This document shows, piece after piece, positions 47,749 through 58,596 of a DNA stretch of 64,000 bases. Under the pieces are notes generated by a model. That model was not told where the DNA came from, did not search any database, and saw only the letters and a program-made list of their open reading frames with translations. Source of the DNA: Opeltia flavorubescens (taxonomy: Eukaryota > Ascomycota > Lecanoromycetes > Teloschistales > Teloschistaceae); the NCBI GenBank assembly GCA_000442125.1, contig KE546969.1, positions 62,001 through 126,000 on the forward strand, read 5' to 3'. A program made the position numbers and the translations under genes. Numbering within the stretch: the stretch's first letter is position 1; each line of letters opens with the position of its first letter.

Positions 47749-48703
47749 CTAAAAGCTGTAGACGGTATTCAAGGCATCATCAACGGCGCAGGCGGCCGCA
47801 AAGTTCTGCGCTTCCTGAATCAATTGGAAGATCACATCTCCATTCTCCTCGATCTCAATCTTGAGATACAATGCTTCTTGAATAAGGTTCTTATTTGCGA
47901 CAGGTCTGCCAGCGCCATCTGCCCATCCATTGTGTACCCAATCGTGATACCATTCTGTCAGACATCCAATGGCATACATGGAGTCCGTCATGACAGTGAT
48001 TCGCATATACGGTACGCCTATGTGCGAATTCCTGCGTTCAATATCTAGAGCCAGCTCTAGGGCGAAAACGACAGCCGTCAGCTGGGCAGCTTGGCTAGTG
48101 AGGTGCGGATTATCGGGGAAGTGCTTAACCCAAGTCTCGTCCTCCTCGCCATCGGGTAGGTGAATTATGACTGCAGCGGTGGCGGTAGCATCCTGGTCGC
48201 CGTTGCGTCGGCAAGCGCCATCCACACTCATGCGCATGTCGAGCATCCTGCAGGATTCGGGCGGTGACTCTTGGCCAAAGCTTTTTGCGCTACCAATGGA
48301 GTGGGTCTTGGGACTTCAAGCCTGCATGCTAAGTGCAAATAACTAAGGACCTGCACCAACGTCGAAAGATTAGCATTATCATGAATTGATGATAGTACCC
48401 TTACCCTGCAGAACAAAGCTTGCGTGCAATTAAAGCTGGCTTTTGCGTGTAGATGATGGGTAACTCTGCTGGTATCACTGTGAGTGACTTTTGGCGAGAC
48501 ATGATGTCTCTGTACCACACAGACGGACTGGCGGTTGATTGAATCGCGACTTCCTCAAGATCAGCACGGTTCAGTCGAAGGCGCAACCCTAGGCCAAGTT
48601 CGCAAAATTTGCCTAATCTTGACAGCTTCCATGCGATTGGGCACGCTTCTCGGCCAGAGAACACCATATATTGAAAGTCACGATATGCAACGAAATCGCT
48701 CAT
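47749..48703 (-). CDS. RNase H-fold protein with altered catalytic positions
   Basis: The core is an open frame 48246-47749 (165 residues from its first ATG). MRMSVDGACRRNG is RNase HI strand 1 with the first Asp. SQAAQLTAVVFALELAL is the helix that normally reads N/S-Q-x-A-E, here with Gln in place of the catalytic Glu. VMTDSMYAIGCLTEW carries the third acidic residue, and NGWADGAGRPVANKNLI is typical of fungal homologues. The usual final N-x-x-A-D reads NFAAAC, so the last acid also seems absent. The 5' part is tentative: an exon 48703-48405 can be joined to 48313 in frame (GTAAGG donor, intron 91 bases), giving 287 residues, but its N-terminal half matches nothing I know. Normal members cleave RNA in RNA:DNA hybrids; this one may bind without cleaving. 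Confidence 0.65.
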
Positions 48704-49521
48704 CAACTCAAATATAGGCAAACGCGGTCATGTTCGAATTGAATGACGACGATGAGTAGGTGCAGTTGGTACCGACCCAATCGAACAGACAAGCTTTCCC
48801 AGAAAATGCGACGCTGGTCAGATCACCAGAAATAGCCAAGTCGATCTCCAAATCATGTAAGACATAGCTGGGCGTATTGAGAATCAATCAGGAGCGAAAC
48901 ATTGGTGAAATCGAGCAAGTCGTCAATAGAAACATCGAAACGCGGGGTTTAAGGGTTAGGGCTTGACCGGATTGGGAAAAGCATGCGAAGGGACCCTTGA
49001 TGGGCCCATCGGAACGGGTGAATCACATGGCAACTCCGCCCCCCTTGGTTGTCTTGGTTCCGCTTGGCGGCGGGCTGGGCAATCTCCCTCCACTGCTGTG
49101 CCAATCTTCCTTTTGCGCCCGCTCGCACCTTAAACTTCCATTCCTTCTTTACGCGCGCCAGTCATCCAATATCGTCATGCTCGCTAAAGCTTGACCCCAA
49201 GCCACTTAGGTCGGCCAAGACGACGAGAGACACAGTGATACAGTACCCAGACGCGATCCGTGTGAGGTCAACCCCAATCCCCAGATTTATCCGCCCTTAA
49301 CCCGTCGAATGGGCGTCTGGCTTGGTGCCATTCTTGAGCATGTATGGTATCTTGGACCTCGAGGTGGACGTTGGAAGCTGGGCTTTGGCCAAGATGAACA
49401 CCTGTACCAGTATTTAATACCCCAGTCATCCCGCGTGCTTCCATGGTTCTCATTTCTCTCATTCAGTGAGCTCCGCGACAGCTCTAATCCCATCCCACCT
49501 TCCCCGGCTTCATCATCCAAC
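48704..49521. promoter_or_regulatory. divergent intergenic region, RNase H-like and sugar porter
   Basis: About 820 bases between genes facing away from each other. A CT-rich leader at about 49430-49515 precedes the transporter ATG, typical of expressed fungal genes. No operator assigned. Two TTAGGG-like words near 48950-48965 are too short to mean a telomere scar. Confidence 0.4.
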
Positions 49522-51283
49522 ATGGTTCGAGGTAACTTGAGGGGTGCTACCCTTCGAGGAGCTATTGCATCCTGCTGCGGTGTAGCCTTCCTGGTAAGGC
49601 CACTCCATGTCGGTCCAATCGACGGAGCAAACAGTTGCTGACACTTTTTCAAGCTGTTCGGATATGATCAGGGTGTCCTTGGGGCCGTCATCGGCCTCAG
49701 CTCCTTTCGTAAACAGTTCAAGGATCCCGATCCAGACATGGAGGGTATCATTGCCGGTATCTACGACCTGGGCTGTTTCGCCGGTTGTATCCTCGCATTC
49801 ATGACGGCCGATCGACTGGGCCGCAAAGGCAGTATCACCGTCGGTAGTTGGATCATGGTTGTCGGTACCATTTTGCAAACTTCTGCCACCGAGCGCGTTC
49901 AGATGATCATCTCCCGTATGATTACCGGTATCGGTAATGGTATGAACACCGTCAATGTCCCCATCTGGCAATCTGAAAGTTTCAAGGCTCATAATCGCGG
50001 GGTAAGTTGATCGCTTTTCAGTGATGTTGTTGATAGGACGCTAATCCCTTCTAGGCCATGCTGATCATCCAATCCGCTCTCATTGCCCTTGGTCACCCGC
50101 TCAGTACCTTCATGGGTCTTGCTAGTCGTCAAGCTGAGCCTTCTTCCTTCGGCTGGCGATGGCCAATTGCTTTCCAAGGCGTCTTCCTCATCGGCATCCT
50201 CCTCTGTCTGCCATTCCTTCCCGAGTCTCCCCGTTGGCTCATCCAGCATGGCCGTATCGACGAAGCCACCGAGGTGTTCGCTAAGCTGGGTGGCAAAGAT
50301 ACAACCATAAACGATGCCACCATTCTTGCTGAACGCGACGACGTCATTCAATCGGTTGAAGAGGAGAAACGTATTGGTCAGGCTACCTGGGGTGAAGTCT
50401 TCACCGAGGGACCCAATAGGAATATCAGCCGTGTCCTTTTGGGTGCCGGTCCTTATATGTGCGTCCTATCGTCCTCGTTCATGTGGCCACGAAGTACTGA
50501 TAGACGTTCCAGGTTTAACCAATGGTCCGGCATCAATTCCCTCGCCTATTTCCTTCCCATCACCTTCGAGCGTAACATCGGTCTCTCCACAGAACTCTCC
50601 CTCATCATCGCCGGCGTACTCGGTATCCAATATTTCTTCGTCTCATGGCTGTACGTCCCTTTCATCCCAACCTGCAATCCCCTCAATCTCATCCGCAACT
50701 CGCTGACATTCGTTCTTGCAGTCCATATTTCTTCATCGAAAAAGTCGGCCGCCGAAAAATGCTCATCTGGTCCTCCGCCGCCTGCTCCTTCTGCATGGTC
50801 ATGATCGCCGTAATGCTAAAAGTCGACACCCTAATCTCCCAATGGGTCTTCGTAGCCTTCTGCTTCATCTTCTTCGACGTATTCTCCCTCGGCATCCTCC
50901 CCGTATCCTGGATGTACGCCTCAGAAATCATGCCCCTCCGCACCCGCAACAAAGGTGTCGCCCTCGGCGTCAGCACTCACTGGCTGAGTAACTTCGTCGT
51001 CGTATACGTCACTCCGAGGGCTATTGCGAATTTGCAATTCAAATTGTATATTATTTGGGCGGTGCTGAATGCGTCTTTTGTGCCGATTACTTGGCTTTGG
51101 TATCCCGAGACTGCGAGGAGGAGTTTGGAGGATATGGATGAGGTTTTCAGGCATGAGAGGTTTGGGCTTACGAAGACGAGGAGTCCGGGGACGAGGACTA
51201 AGGAGGGGGGGGATGCGGTGGTTAGGAATGTGGAGAAGGGTGATAGCTCTGATGGTGAAGTCTTTGCGCAGGAGGGGAAGTAG
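49522..51283 (+). CDS. MFS sugar transporter (sugar porter family)
   Basis: Five exons: 49522-49593, 49654-50001, 50055-50458, 50513-50650, 50722-51283; introns of 60, 53, 54 and 71 bases; 507 residues. Twelve-helix sugar-porter signatures are present: FGYDQGVLGAVIG in helix 1, ADRLGRKGSITVGSW in loop 2-3, SRMITGIGNGMNT, PESPRWLIQHGR before the central loop, NQWSGINSLAYFLP in helix 7, EKVGRRKML in loop 8-9 and YPETARRSLEDMDEVF at the C-terminus. The D-Q-G and PESPRWL blocks place it with fungal hexose/pentose-type proton symporters of the plasma membrane; the exact sugar cannot be told. The ATG at 49522 leads straight into the family N-terminus. The second half of the intergenic leader is CT-rich. 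Confidence 0.93.
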
Positions 51284-52822
51284 ATGCTTGATTCTTGATT
51301 TGTCAGGTGACTGAGGGAACGGCTGTGAGTACGATTGGCGTGGGTTTCTGGGCGAATGCGATAAGTGGATTTGGTAAGGGAGGGGAATGGGATGGGCGGT
51401 CGGTATTTTGATTTTTTGAATACCAATGTCTTGGGTAGACGTAGAAATTTTTGGGGGAAATCCTATGAATTTTGTTCGTGCAAATTATGTTCCTGTTGCG
51501 GTGTGGTCATCTGCCACAAAATCCAGCCAAGACTATGTACAAAACCCAATACGGATCCGTTAATAGAGCCCATCGAATCCCTTCCCCCCGATTTCCACTG
51601 TAAATACACTCTCTACAGCCATCGATTATCGTTTGAGTAGTGCCCGTCCAATCCCCTAACGCTGGGGTGGATATGGTATCCGCCAGATGCAAGCCAGGCT
51701 ACCTTTTTGCGCATCATGGGTGTTTGGTGCGCGAGTATGTGAAGGGTTTCAAGGGTACATTTCGAGGGCAAGATTAGCCTAAACCTTTCAACATCTACTC
51801 AGTCTGATGATGAACTCCTAACCATTTCTCATCCATCATGTAACCGGTACACAGAGAAAATATATCTGAATCCGTGCGGGATGTAGAAAATAAAAAGGAT
51901 CTCGTCAGGAGTGAGAGAAGAACAGCTTCCAAGCCCACCTTAAGTCTTACAGCATAATTTTCCCTTCTTTCTGACGAAATTCATGACGCCCACTCTCATC
52001 AACTTCCCTCCGGTGCTATGAATCTCAAGCTAGCACAACCCCACGACCCCGCTTGGTAATTCGAATGGAAAGTCCGCTCCCGCTACTATTAACTCTTTTA
52101 TAACTAACTGATCACATGCTGATGACTTTCTTTTTTCGGGGTACATTTACTTTTATTAACGAGCCAGGTAGGTCTCTCTCTCGCTTTTTTTCAAGATATT
52201 TCAATTGCTATCGATCCATTTTGTTTTTGGTTAGATGAGGATGATTTTGAGATGAGTCTATATTTGTGGGTGTTACTTCGAACAGATAGACTTACGCACG
52301 TTTTCTTTGATGACTTGAATTCGAACTGATTCTTGGCGGTCTTTTCTATCTACACCATTTACGTTTATATTATATCGCAGATTGAGTTTGATTAGGTAAA
52401 TAATATTTGAACTTTTCCCAAATAACGAAGTTCTCGGATTCCTTGGGGATAGTTTTTTTTCCGCGTTTAATCAACGCTGTCGTTGATAACAATCGCGTCA
52501 GCTCGGTATTAGGTCTCTCTTTCCTCTCGAAATCCGTTGCCGAGGCTAGGGAGAGAAGAACTCCCCTTAAATCAGCCACGCGGGTAGTTGTATCGCAATG
52601 GCGAATTTTCGTCAATCGATTTGGGCTATGAAAGGAAAAGATTACTGTAACCTTTCTATGTCTATTTCTACCACACGCTCCCCCTCCCCCTCCCCCTTTT
52701 TTTCCCATTCCCGCTCCCTCTACCATTATTTTAAAATCCCACGATAGAAAACACCATGCTCTTTCCCTCCTCTTCCCATTTTCGCGAGCATCTCCCTCCC
52801 CCTCCAACCCCCCCCTCCCCCA
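51284..52822. other. intergenic with a pyrimidine-rich end
   Basis: About 1.5 kb. The last 150 bases (about 52674-52822) are a C/T tract just beyond the stop of the following minus-strand gene. A minus frame of 145 codons at 52370-52807 is an artefact of this composition. Nothing else recognised. Confidence 0.5.
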
Positions 52823-52835
52823 TCAACCCCCAAAA
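52674..52835. repeat. polypyrimidine low-complexity tract
   Basis: C/T-rich plus strand with repeated CCCTCCCCC units and long T-runs, ending just inside the 3' end of the minus-strand gene. Purine-rich on the transcript strand. Confidence 0.6.
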
Positions 52836-54181
52836 TCCCACACCAAAAAATACACTTCCTTCCCCAATCCTCCCCCTAGCTCCTCTTCCGTCAACGCACC
52901 CGTGAAAAGCGTCACCCTCAGCGCCTCTCCCTTCGCTCTGCTCCCCAAGACAGACTTGCCCCGAACACCAAGCCAGGAAATCCCAACGCCGTGTGGACTT
53001 CCCAACAGCGCTAACCCAATTTCGTTTCCTTCGGTAACGGGGAATGTTTTTCCGGGGTAGGGGAGGTGGAGAGTTCCTATCTGTTGTGTCGTTGCCCCTT
53101 GAATCCGAGTACCGTTGTCGTTGGGTATCCCTGCCGTAGTATCATTGCCATTGCGTACCACTACCCCCGCAGCAGCAGCAGCAGCGATTTCCATCAACCA
53201 CCTCGTCTCCTCACTCTGCACATCGTACTGAAACACCCATCTTAACCTCCCCGTATTCTTCGGTCCAGCAGTAAAGTTCCAGATCGCCCATGTAACGTCC
53301 GCCCAATTATGCAGAGGTGGGATGAGGGTCTGAACCTCCTCAGCTTGCAGCGGAGGGATAGAGCGATTGTAATTATTCGCAGCTAGATGCGCGTCTTGAG
53401 CCCAGTATGCGGGGCCGTAGCTCGAGCGGGCGATTATGGTTCCGCCGGTGGGGTTGTAGATGGACCAGTATTGGCCTCCTAGGGGATTCTATACATCTTT
53501 TTAAGAAAATGGGTGTGAGTATGATAAAGCGGGAAAAATGAAACGTACCTTCCTCTCCCCGCGCGAATTCAAAAACCGTTTTCTCAGCAGTGCATTTATC
53601 AGTAGATTATCCTCATCCTCCATCGATACACCATATGCTTCCATCGCGTCCAAGACTGAAGGAGCTAGGCCTTCGGCGTCCAAAGTTCTTGATATCAGCC
53701 ACCCGTTTCTGGCCAAATCTTCGTAAGTCCATTTCGGTGCGGTCGATACATTAGCGTCTCTCATATTGTCGAGGTATCTCTTGCCTTTGCAGACGTAGTA
53801 CTCAAAGTCGAGCAATGATGTTCTTTTGTGGAGAGAGGGGCTACGTTGGTTGATATGTGGTACTGGTTGGCTGAAGCGAGGGTGAGAGGTGTTGACTGCA
53901 TGGTATCTAGGATGGAGAGCTTGGACCGGTGTCTGGGGATTTTGACGGTGGTGATGGCTAGGATATATTGACAGTGTATGCTGGTATTCTTTGCCCACGG
54001 CTCTGATCAGAGTCTTCAACGGCCCATGCGCAACAGACGAAGCCGTGTTGGTGACCAATTGATGCCGATAATGGCTTGAAATCGCATATTGCGGGCCAAG
54101 CGAGAAATATAATAACAGTGAAAAAGCAACGAGGACGGCCAGCATCGGTGAGAGACATTTGTGTCTAGTTATATAAGGCAT
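52823..54181 (-). CDS. membrane-anchored protein of uncharacterised fungal family
   Basis: Two exons: 54181-53549 and 53488-52823, intron 60 bases; 432 residues. ATG 54181 is chosen; the frame goes on upstream only from GTG. A single N-terminal helix (LSPMLAVLVAFSLLLYFSLG) suggests a signal anchor, followed by a His/Pro/Ser-rich linker. The C-terminal domain has YYVCKGKRYLDNM, WTYEDLARNGW, then across the intron NPLGGQYWSIYNPTGGTIIARSSYGPAYWAQD, LHNWADVTWAIWNF, LRWVFQYDVQ and GLALLGSPHGVGISWL. That set of motifs recurs in an abundant but uncharacterised ascomycete family. A polyalanine run encoded by GCA/GCT-type codons lies near 53170-53190. Function unknown; the bulk probably faces the lumen or outside. 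Confidence 0.8.
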
Positions 54182-54538
54182 GCTTGCTGGGATCGATTTC
54201 TGGCGTCGAAAAGCCCAGATGAGGAAGCATGAGGCGCCGAGCACAGATGTTTAGCTTCCTCGGCGCGTGATACTTGAGTGAACGCAATTAAAAGTGCTCC
54301 ACCCATCTTTAACCAACTGATCGGTCTTGATAGCCTGGTGAAATCAGAGCGACAATAACAATCTCATGCTCGCTGAGACATTTGGCTGATCCATGTACTT
54401 CCATCTGATGCAGAGGGGGGGTGAAAAGGGTTTCGAGCCTCGCTATATCCTTGTAGGTCAAATCTTCCGAAAATAGTTCATCGTTGAACACAAAAACAGG
54501 TTCTTAATCCTCACTCTAGAGGCTATGCTGCTGTTCCT
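54182..54538. other. short intergenic, nothing recognised
   Basis: About 360 bases containing the promoter of the preceding minus gene and the 3' UTR of the STAND gene. No signal assigned. Confidence 0.4.
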
Positions 54539-57500
54539 TCAAATTGCGACCAGTTCTTTCTCCGAGCTAACCGTCACATCCGGCTTTGGGTCCGACTCTT
54601 TCGGCTTCGTCTCCGGTTCAGGCGTGACTATGCTGCTCTCAAGCAGTCCCTTCAGCTCTTCTCGTTTCTCTTGTAATTGTTTCGCAAACGGATGCAGCAA
54701 TCCCAGACCCTGTCCACCAATCGTACTCACAGCTTCCACCAACTCCTCACACACACGCATCGCATCTTCGATCTTGCCCTGCTTCTGGTTGCATCTCAGA
54801 AGATAGAAAAGTGCGGCAATCCGATCGGGATGTTCTCCATCATCACGAGCATTACTTTCATATCGTTGGCGTTGAATCACATCCAGAAACAACGCCTCCG
54901 CATCATCAAGCCTACCCTGGCGAACCAAAACATTGCCCAAATGCGCCTGTCCAGCAAGTGTGCCAAAGTGATTTTCGCCGAGATTTCTCTGCGCGATGGG
55001 CAGCGCTGTACGAATGAGTTTTTCCGCCTCGTTGTACTCACCCAAGGCACTTTTCACCCTGGCAAGGTTACAGATGGCGTAGAGTGTCCAGGGGTGTTCT
55101 TTCCCGAATCTAGATTTTCGTTCTTCGAATACTTCGACCATTTTGTCATGAGCTTGAGGGCCATCGATGAGTATATCGCCTTGAAATGATAAGCAAGACA
55201 TGGCCAGATGTTCCTTCGCGATGAGTGTTTTCTCGTGTAAAGGGCCCAGAAGCTTTGTCATTCCATCAACAGCGCTGGTGTGCAACTCCCTCGCTCTAGC
55301 ATAGTTGAGATACATCCACTCCAGCTGCCCAAGGTCGTCCATGGCCTGAAGAGTATCCTCATGCTGTACACCGAGGATTTCCGTCATTCCTTCGATGGTC
55401 TTTTCGAGTAGTTGCCGGCCTTCCCTAAACCGGCCTTGCCAACGACGGGTTGATCCCAGTGTACTCATCACCTTGAGCGTCTCCGGGTCTTTAGGACCTA
55501 GGTAGGTTTTGCATGCCTCGAGTACCTCTTCCTGCAGTTCAGCGGCTCTGTTAGTGCGCATAAGTAGACCATAGGTTCCAGCCAGGAAGAGTGTTATCCT
55601 TCTTGCTGCAATGTGTTCCATACCAAGTCGAGCACAAACATACTCCCTTGTCTTCACCTGAAGCGCTTCCGCTTCGCTGAAGTAGCCATTCTGGACATAG
55701 ACGAGGCTGAACTTTGCTGATTCGATCGCTTGTGCCCGGCCGAAGTCATGCTGGAGGATGAGCCAGGGAGTCTTGCGGGCCTTTTGATTATCTGATAGAG
55801 CGGTAGCAATGGCTTTCTGATACTTGAGCACATGACTTATATGCGGAAGGAGGTGTCTGCGTAAGGATTCGCTGGAATCGATTGCGTCAAGCGGTGGTAG
55901 TAGAATGCATCGTGCTAGTGCTGTTGTAGCAGCTTGACACCACAGAGCCTGTTCGCTAGTACTCATCTGAGGCCGTTCTCTGACCCACGTGTGGATGAGG
56001 GGGTGCATGGAGTAGCTCTCGGTTGCATCTTGATAGTAAATGAGAGATAGCTGGTTGAGTTGGTCTAATGCATCCATCAGACGATCTTCATCGAAGTCAT
56101 TCTTATCGTCGCGCAGCACTACGCGGCCTCAGTCAGCACCCCTACGCGAATAGCGTTTTCGCTGCATCTCCGACTACTCGGATTAATCTGCGGGAGGAGC
56201 TCAGCTAAGAAGAATGCGTACCTGCAGGTAATACTGAGCCGGTGACATCCTTTTGCACCTTGGTCACAATCCAGATCGCCCATTCCTTGAACGTCATCAT
56301 CCACGAGGCAGCTTTGACTACCGGTTTCGCTGTAGCCTTGGTCGCTTCCTCTTCGTCATGTTTCGTTTGACGTCTCGGATGTTCCACTGACATGGTCAAT
56401 ACGTCTATACGAAGATCCTCCCACGAAAAGAAAGAGAACATCTTGATCAACTGAACAGCATCTTGGGTTGCCAATGCGTCGGTAGCCTCCAAACCTCTAA
56501 AGATGATCTCGTAGCTAGAATAGACATTCATGTTGACAGTCCCCTCTTTACTGCCTTGGTCGGATTTGCGGCGCAAGCGTCGAATCCTTTGCCAGCTCCG
56601 ATCGTAGACCTCCAGATAATTTGCTAATGTACACATGTGCTTCGCAATTGCCTTGCCAGCTTGAAGGACAGCTAGAGCAAGAAAGCCTAGATGATTGGTG
56701 ATCTTTGTTGCATACTCTTTGGCTGTTATGCTCCACGGAGCGGGTTCGCATGCTGCCCGAAGAAGCAAGTCGTTGGCTTCTGTTTCACCAAGCTTCTCGA
56801 AATGATACGAGCCCTTTCCGACGGTACCATGGACCCGGTTGAGGGGATTTCGGGTAGTAACTAAGATAATCCCTCGGTCACCTTCTGGAAAATGTTCCTC
56901 AAGCGGTGTGGTAAGATCGTCAGCATTGTCGATGATGAGGAGCCAGGGACGATCGAGGTTTGCCAACCAATCTTTCGCTGCTCGTTCGTTAGGCTCAACT
57001 CCGCCTGCCTGCGCAATGGTCGCATAGGTATGCTGAACGCTTTGTCTAGAACTAGCATTGATCCAGAAGACACCCCAGAAGCTTGTTCAACAGTCATCGA
57101 ACCTCCCATTGCAATAGGATGAGGATCTCTTACCTCTGGCGATTATCTTGCGCGAACTTGCAACAGAATTCGGTTTTACCCGAACCACCTAGGCCGAAGA
57201 TGACGAAACGCTTCTGTGTATGCCGCTTCTCGAAGGTTGGAGATGTGTCGAATAGGTGATTCCTGAGGTCTTCCAGAAGATCGGCTCTCCCGGTAAACAT
57301 GCTGCTAACAGCACGGGGGATGTAGAAATGCCTGTTGAGAAGCACCTCCGAGGCGATATCGGCAGCAGCAGATATTGGTGACTATCAGGATGTTTGTTAG
57401 CAGAAACTTTGAGCGGGACATGAAATTGCATGCCTTTTGGTCACCATCAGTGGCGACTTGAGTGCGTATGGCGGCAAGCTCGTGGTTAAGTTTGAAGCCC

Positions 57501-58094
57501 CAATACTCGATCTTCTCAGACAAGATATCGACACTCTGGCCATTGGCGTCACGGGCACTCCGAACGTAGCAGCTACTCTAGATCAGATTCATCGAGGACT
57601 CATAGGCGTTGATTGATATCGTACAGATTGAGTGCGCTCAGAGTGAGCTGAAGACTGTTCTGGTGACTTGTGATCTGACGGCGAATATCTCGAACCTCTT
57701 CATCTTTCGCCTGTTTGCGGAGCACCTTCTTGATTCCATCCCGTTTCCCTTGAGTTTCGATACCATCCTTGCCAATGACTTCATCAACTAGTCGTGCCAG
57801 TCTGCCCATGACCTGGCGACATCCGCACAAGGCTAGGTTGATGTCCTGCCATAATTCTTCGATCCGTTTTGCATCGGGCAATTTGGAGTCGAGAGCAGTA
57901 TCGCTGTTGTCATTCCAGAGGGACTGTATCGATTCAGTGACTGAAACAAGCGCGTTGACTTCGAAGGATAGTGCGGCTAGGTCTCGCTCGATCTTGCTAG
58001 CGGCCGATTTGACATTTCGTAGGTAAGAGCCGACCCGCCAACAGATGTCGAGAATCCCAGCTGTGCCAGCGACGATGGAGAAGGGATCCGCCAT
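54539..58094 (-). CDS. HeLo-like / NB-ARC / TPR STAND receptor
   Basis: Five exons: 58094-57625, 57575 to about 57458, 57381-57134, 57081-56222, 56118-54539; 1091 residues in this model. The second donor is unsettled (GTCGCC at 57457 fits the frame; CTAAC branch and TAG acceptor at 57382 are good). ATG 58094 opens MADPFSIVAGTAGILDICWR, the fungal HeLo-like N-terminal domain of STAND proteins. The NB-ARC P-loop is FGLGGSGKTEF (about 258-266) and Walker B is LLIIDNADD (about 326-334), with an MHD-like SMHPLIHTWVRER after the winged helix. Kinesin-light-chain-type TPRs fill residues 720-1050 (HEDTLQAMDDLGQLEW, HPWTLYAICNLARVKSALG, HFGTLAGQAHLGNVLVRQG). NB-TPR proteins of this kind are non-self sensors; the N-terminal helical bundle may act on membranes or amplify signal. 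The tail is acidic and Pro-rich. Head to head with a P450. Confidence 0.88.
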
Positions 58095-58596
58095 CTTTGG
58101 CACGACTGAGATGCCCAGGAGCGATGAACATGTGAAGAAGCGTAGTCGACATTTTCCATGGATCCCGCGATGCTTTCGTCATGCACGAGCTATGAGCAAG
58201 CTTTGTGGGACCTATCGAAGAACCCGAGGAAAACCGGCATACATATGCGGTAGGACAGTCCAATCAACAAGGACTGGTGTGGGGGCGAAGATTTTCATTG
58301 CTGGGTTCTGGTGGGCGATTTGGGGGCGGAACGAGGCTGAAATGGTGCCGATAGATCAGGGTTGTGTGCCCCAAGCGTCTGCTCCTTCACTCCCGTTGGT
58401 CACCAAAGCTTGTGGCGACGACCCCGGTATGTATGAGGCTGATCTTAGGTCGTGTCAATGACGGGCGGAAAGGCTGAAGATCATGGGAGGAATTTCAGTC
58501 ATGCTGATTGCTTCGCCTTTTCCGCGTCTTCGTCAACTGTAGCGTATCTTTGTTTCGCAAGCTCTGTGATGCTGTACTCTAGGATCATTTCTGAGC
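58095..58596. promoter_or_regulatory. divergent promoter, NB-TPR receptor and P450
   Basis: 502 bases between ATG codons on opposite strands. No TATA box or operator could be assigned with confidence. Confidence 0.45.

Noticed and set aside
48949-48967. TTAGGG words suggesting an interstitial telomere
   Set aside because: Only about two imperfect units; chance is a sufficient explanation.
52370-52807. 145-codon minus frame
   Set aside because: Created by the purine-rich tract; low-complexity Gly/Lys/Arg protein without homology.
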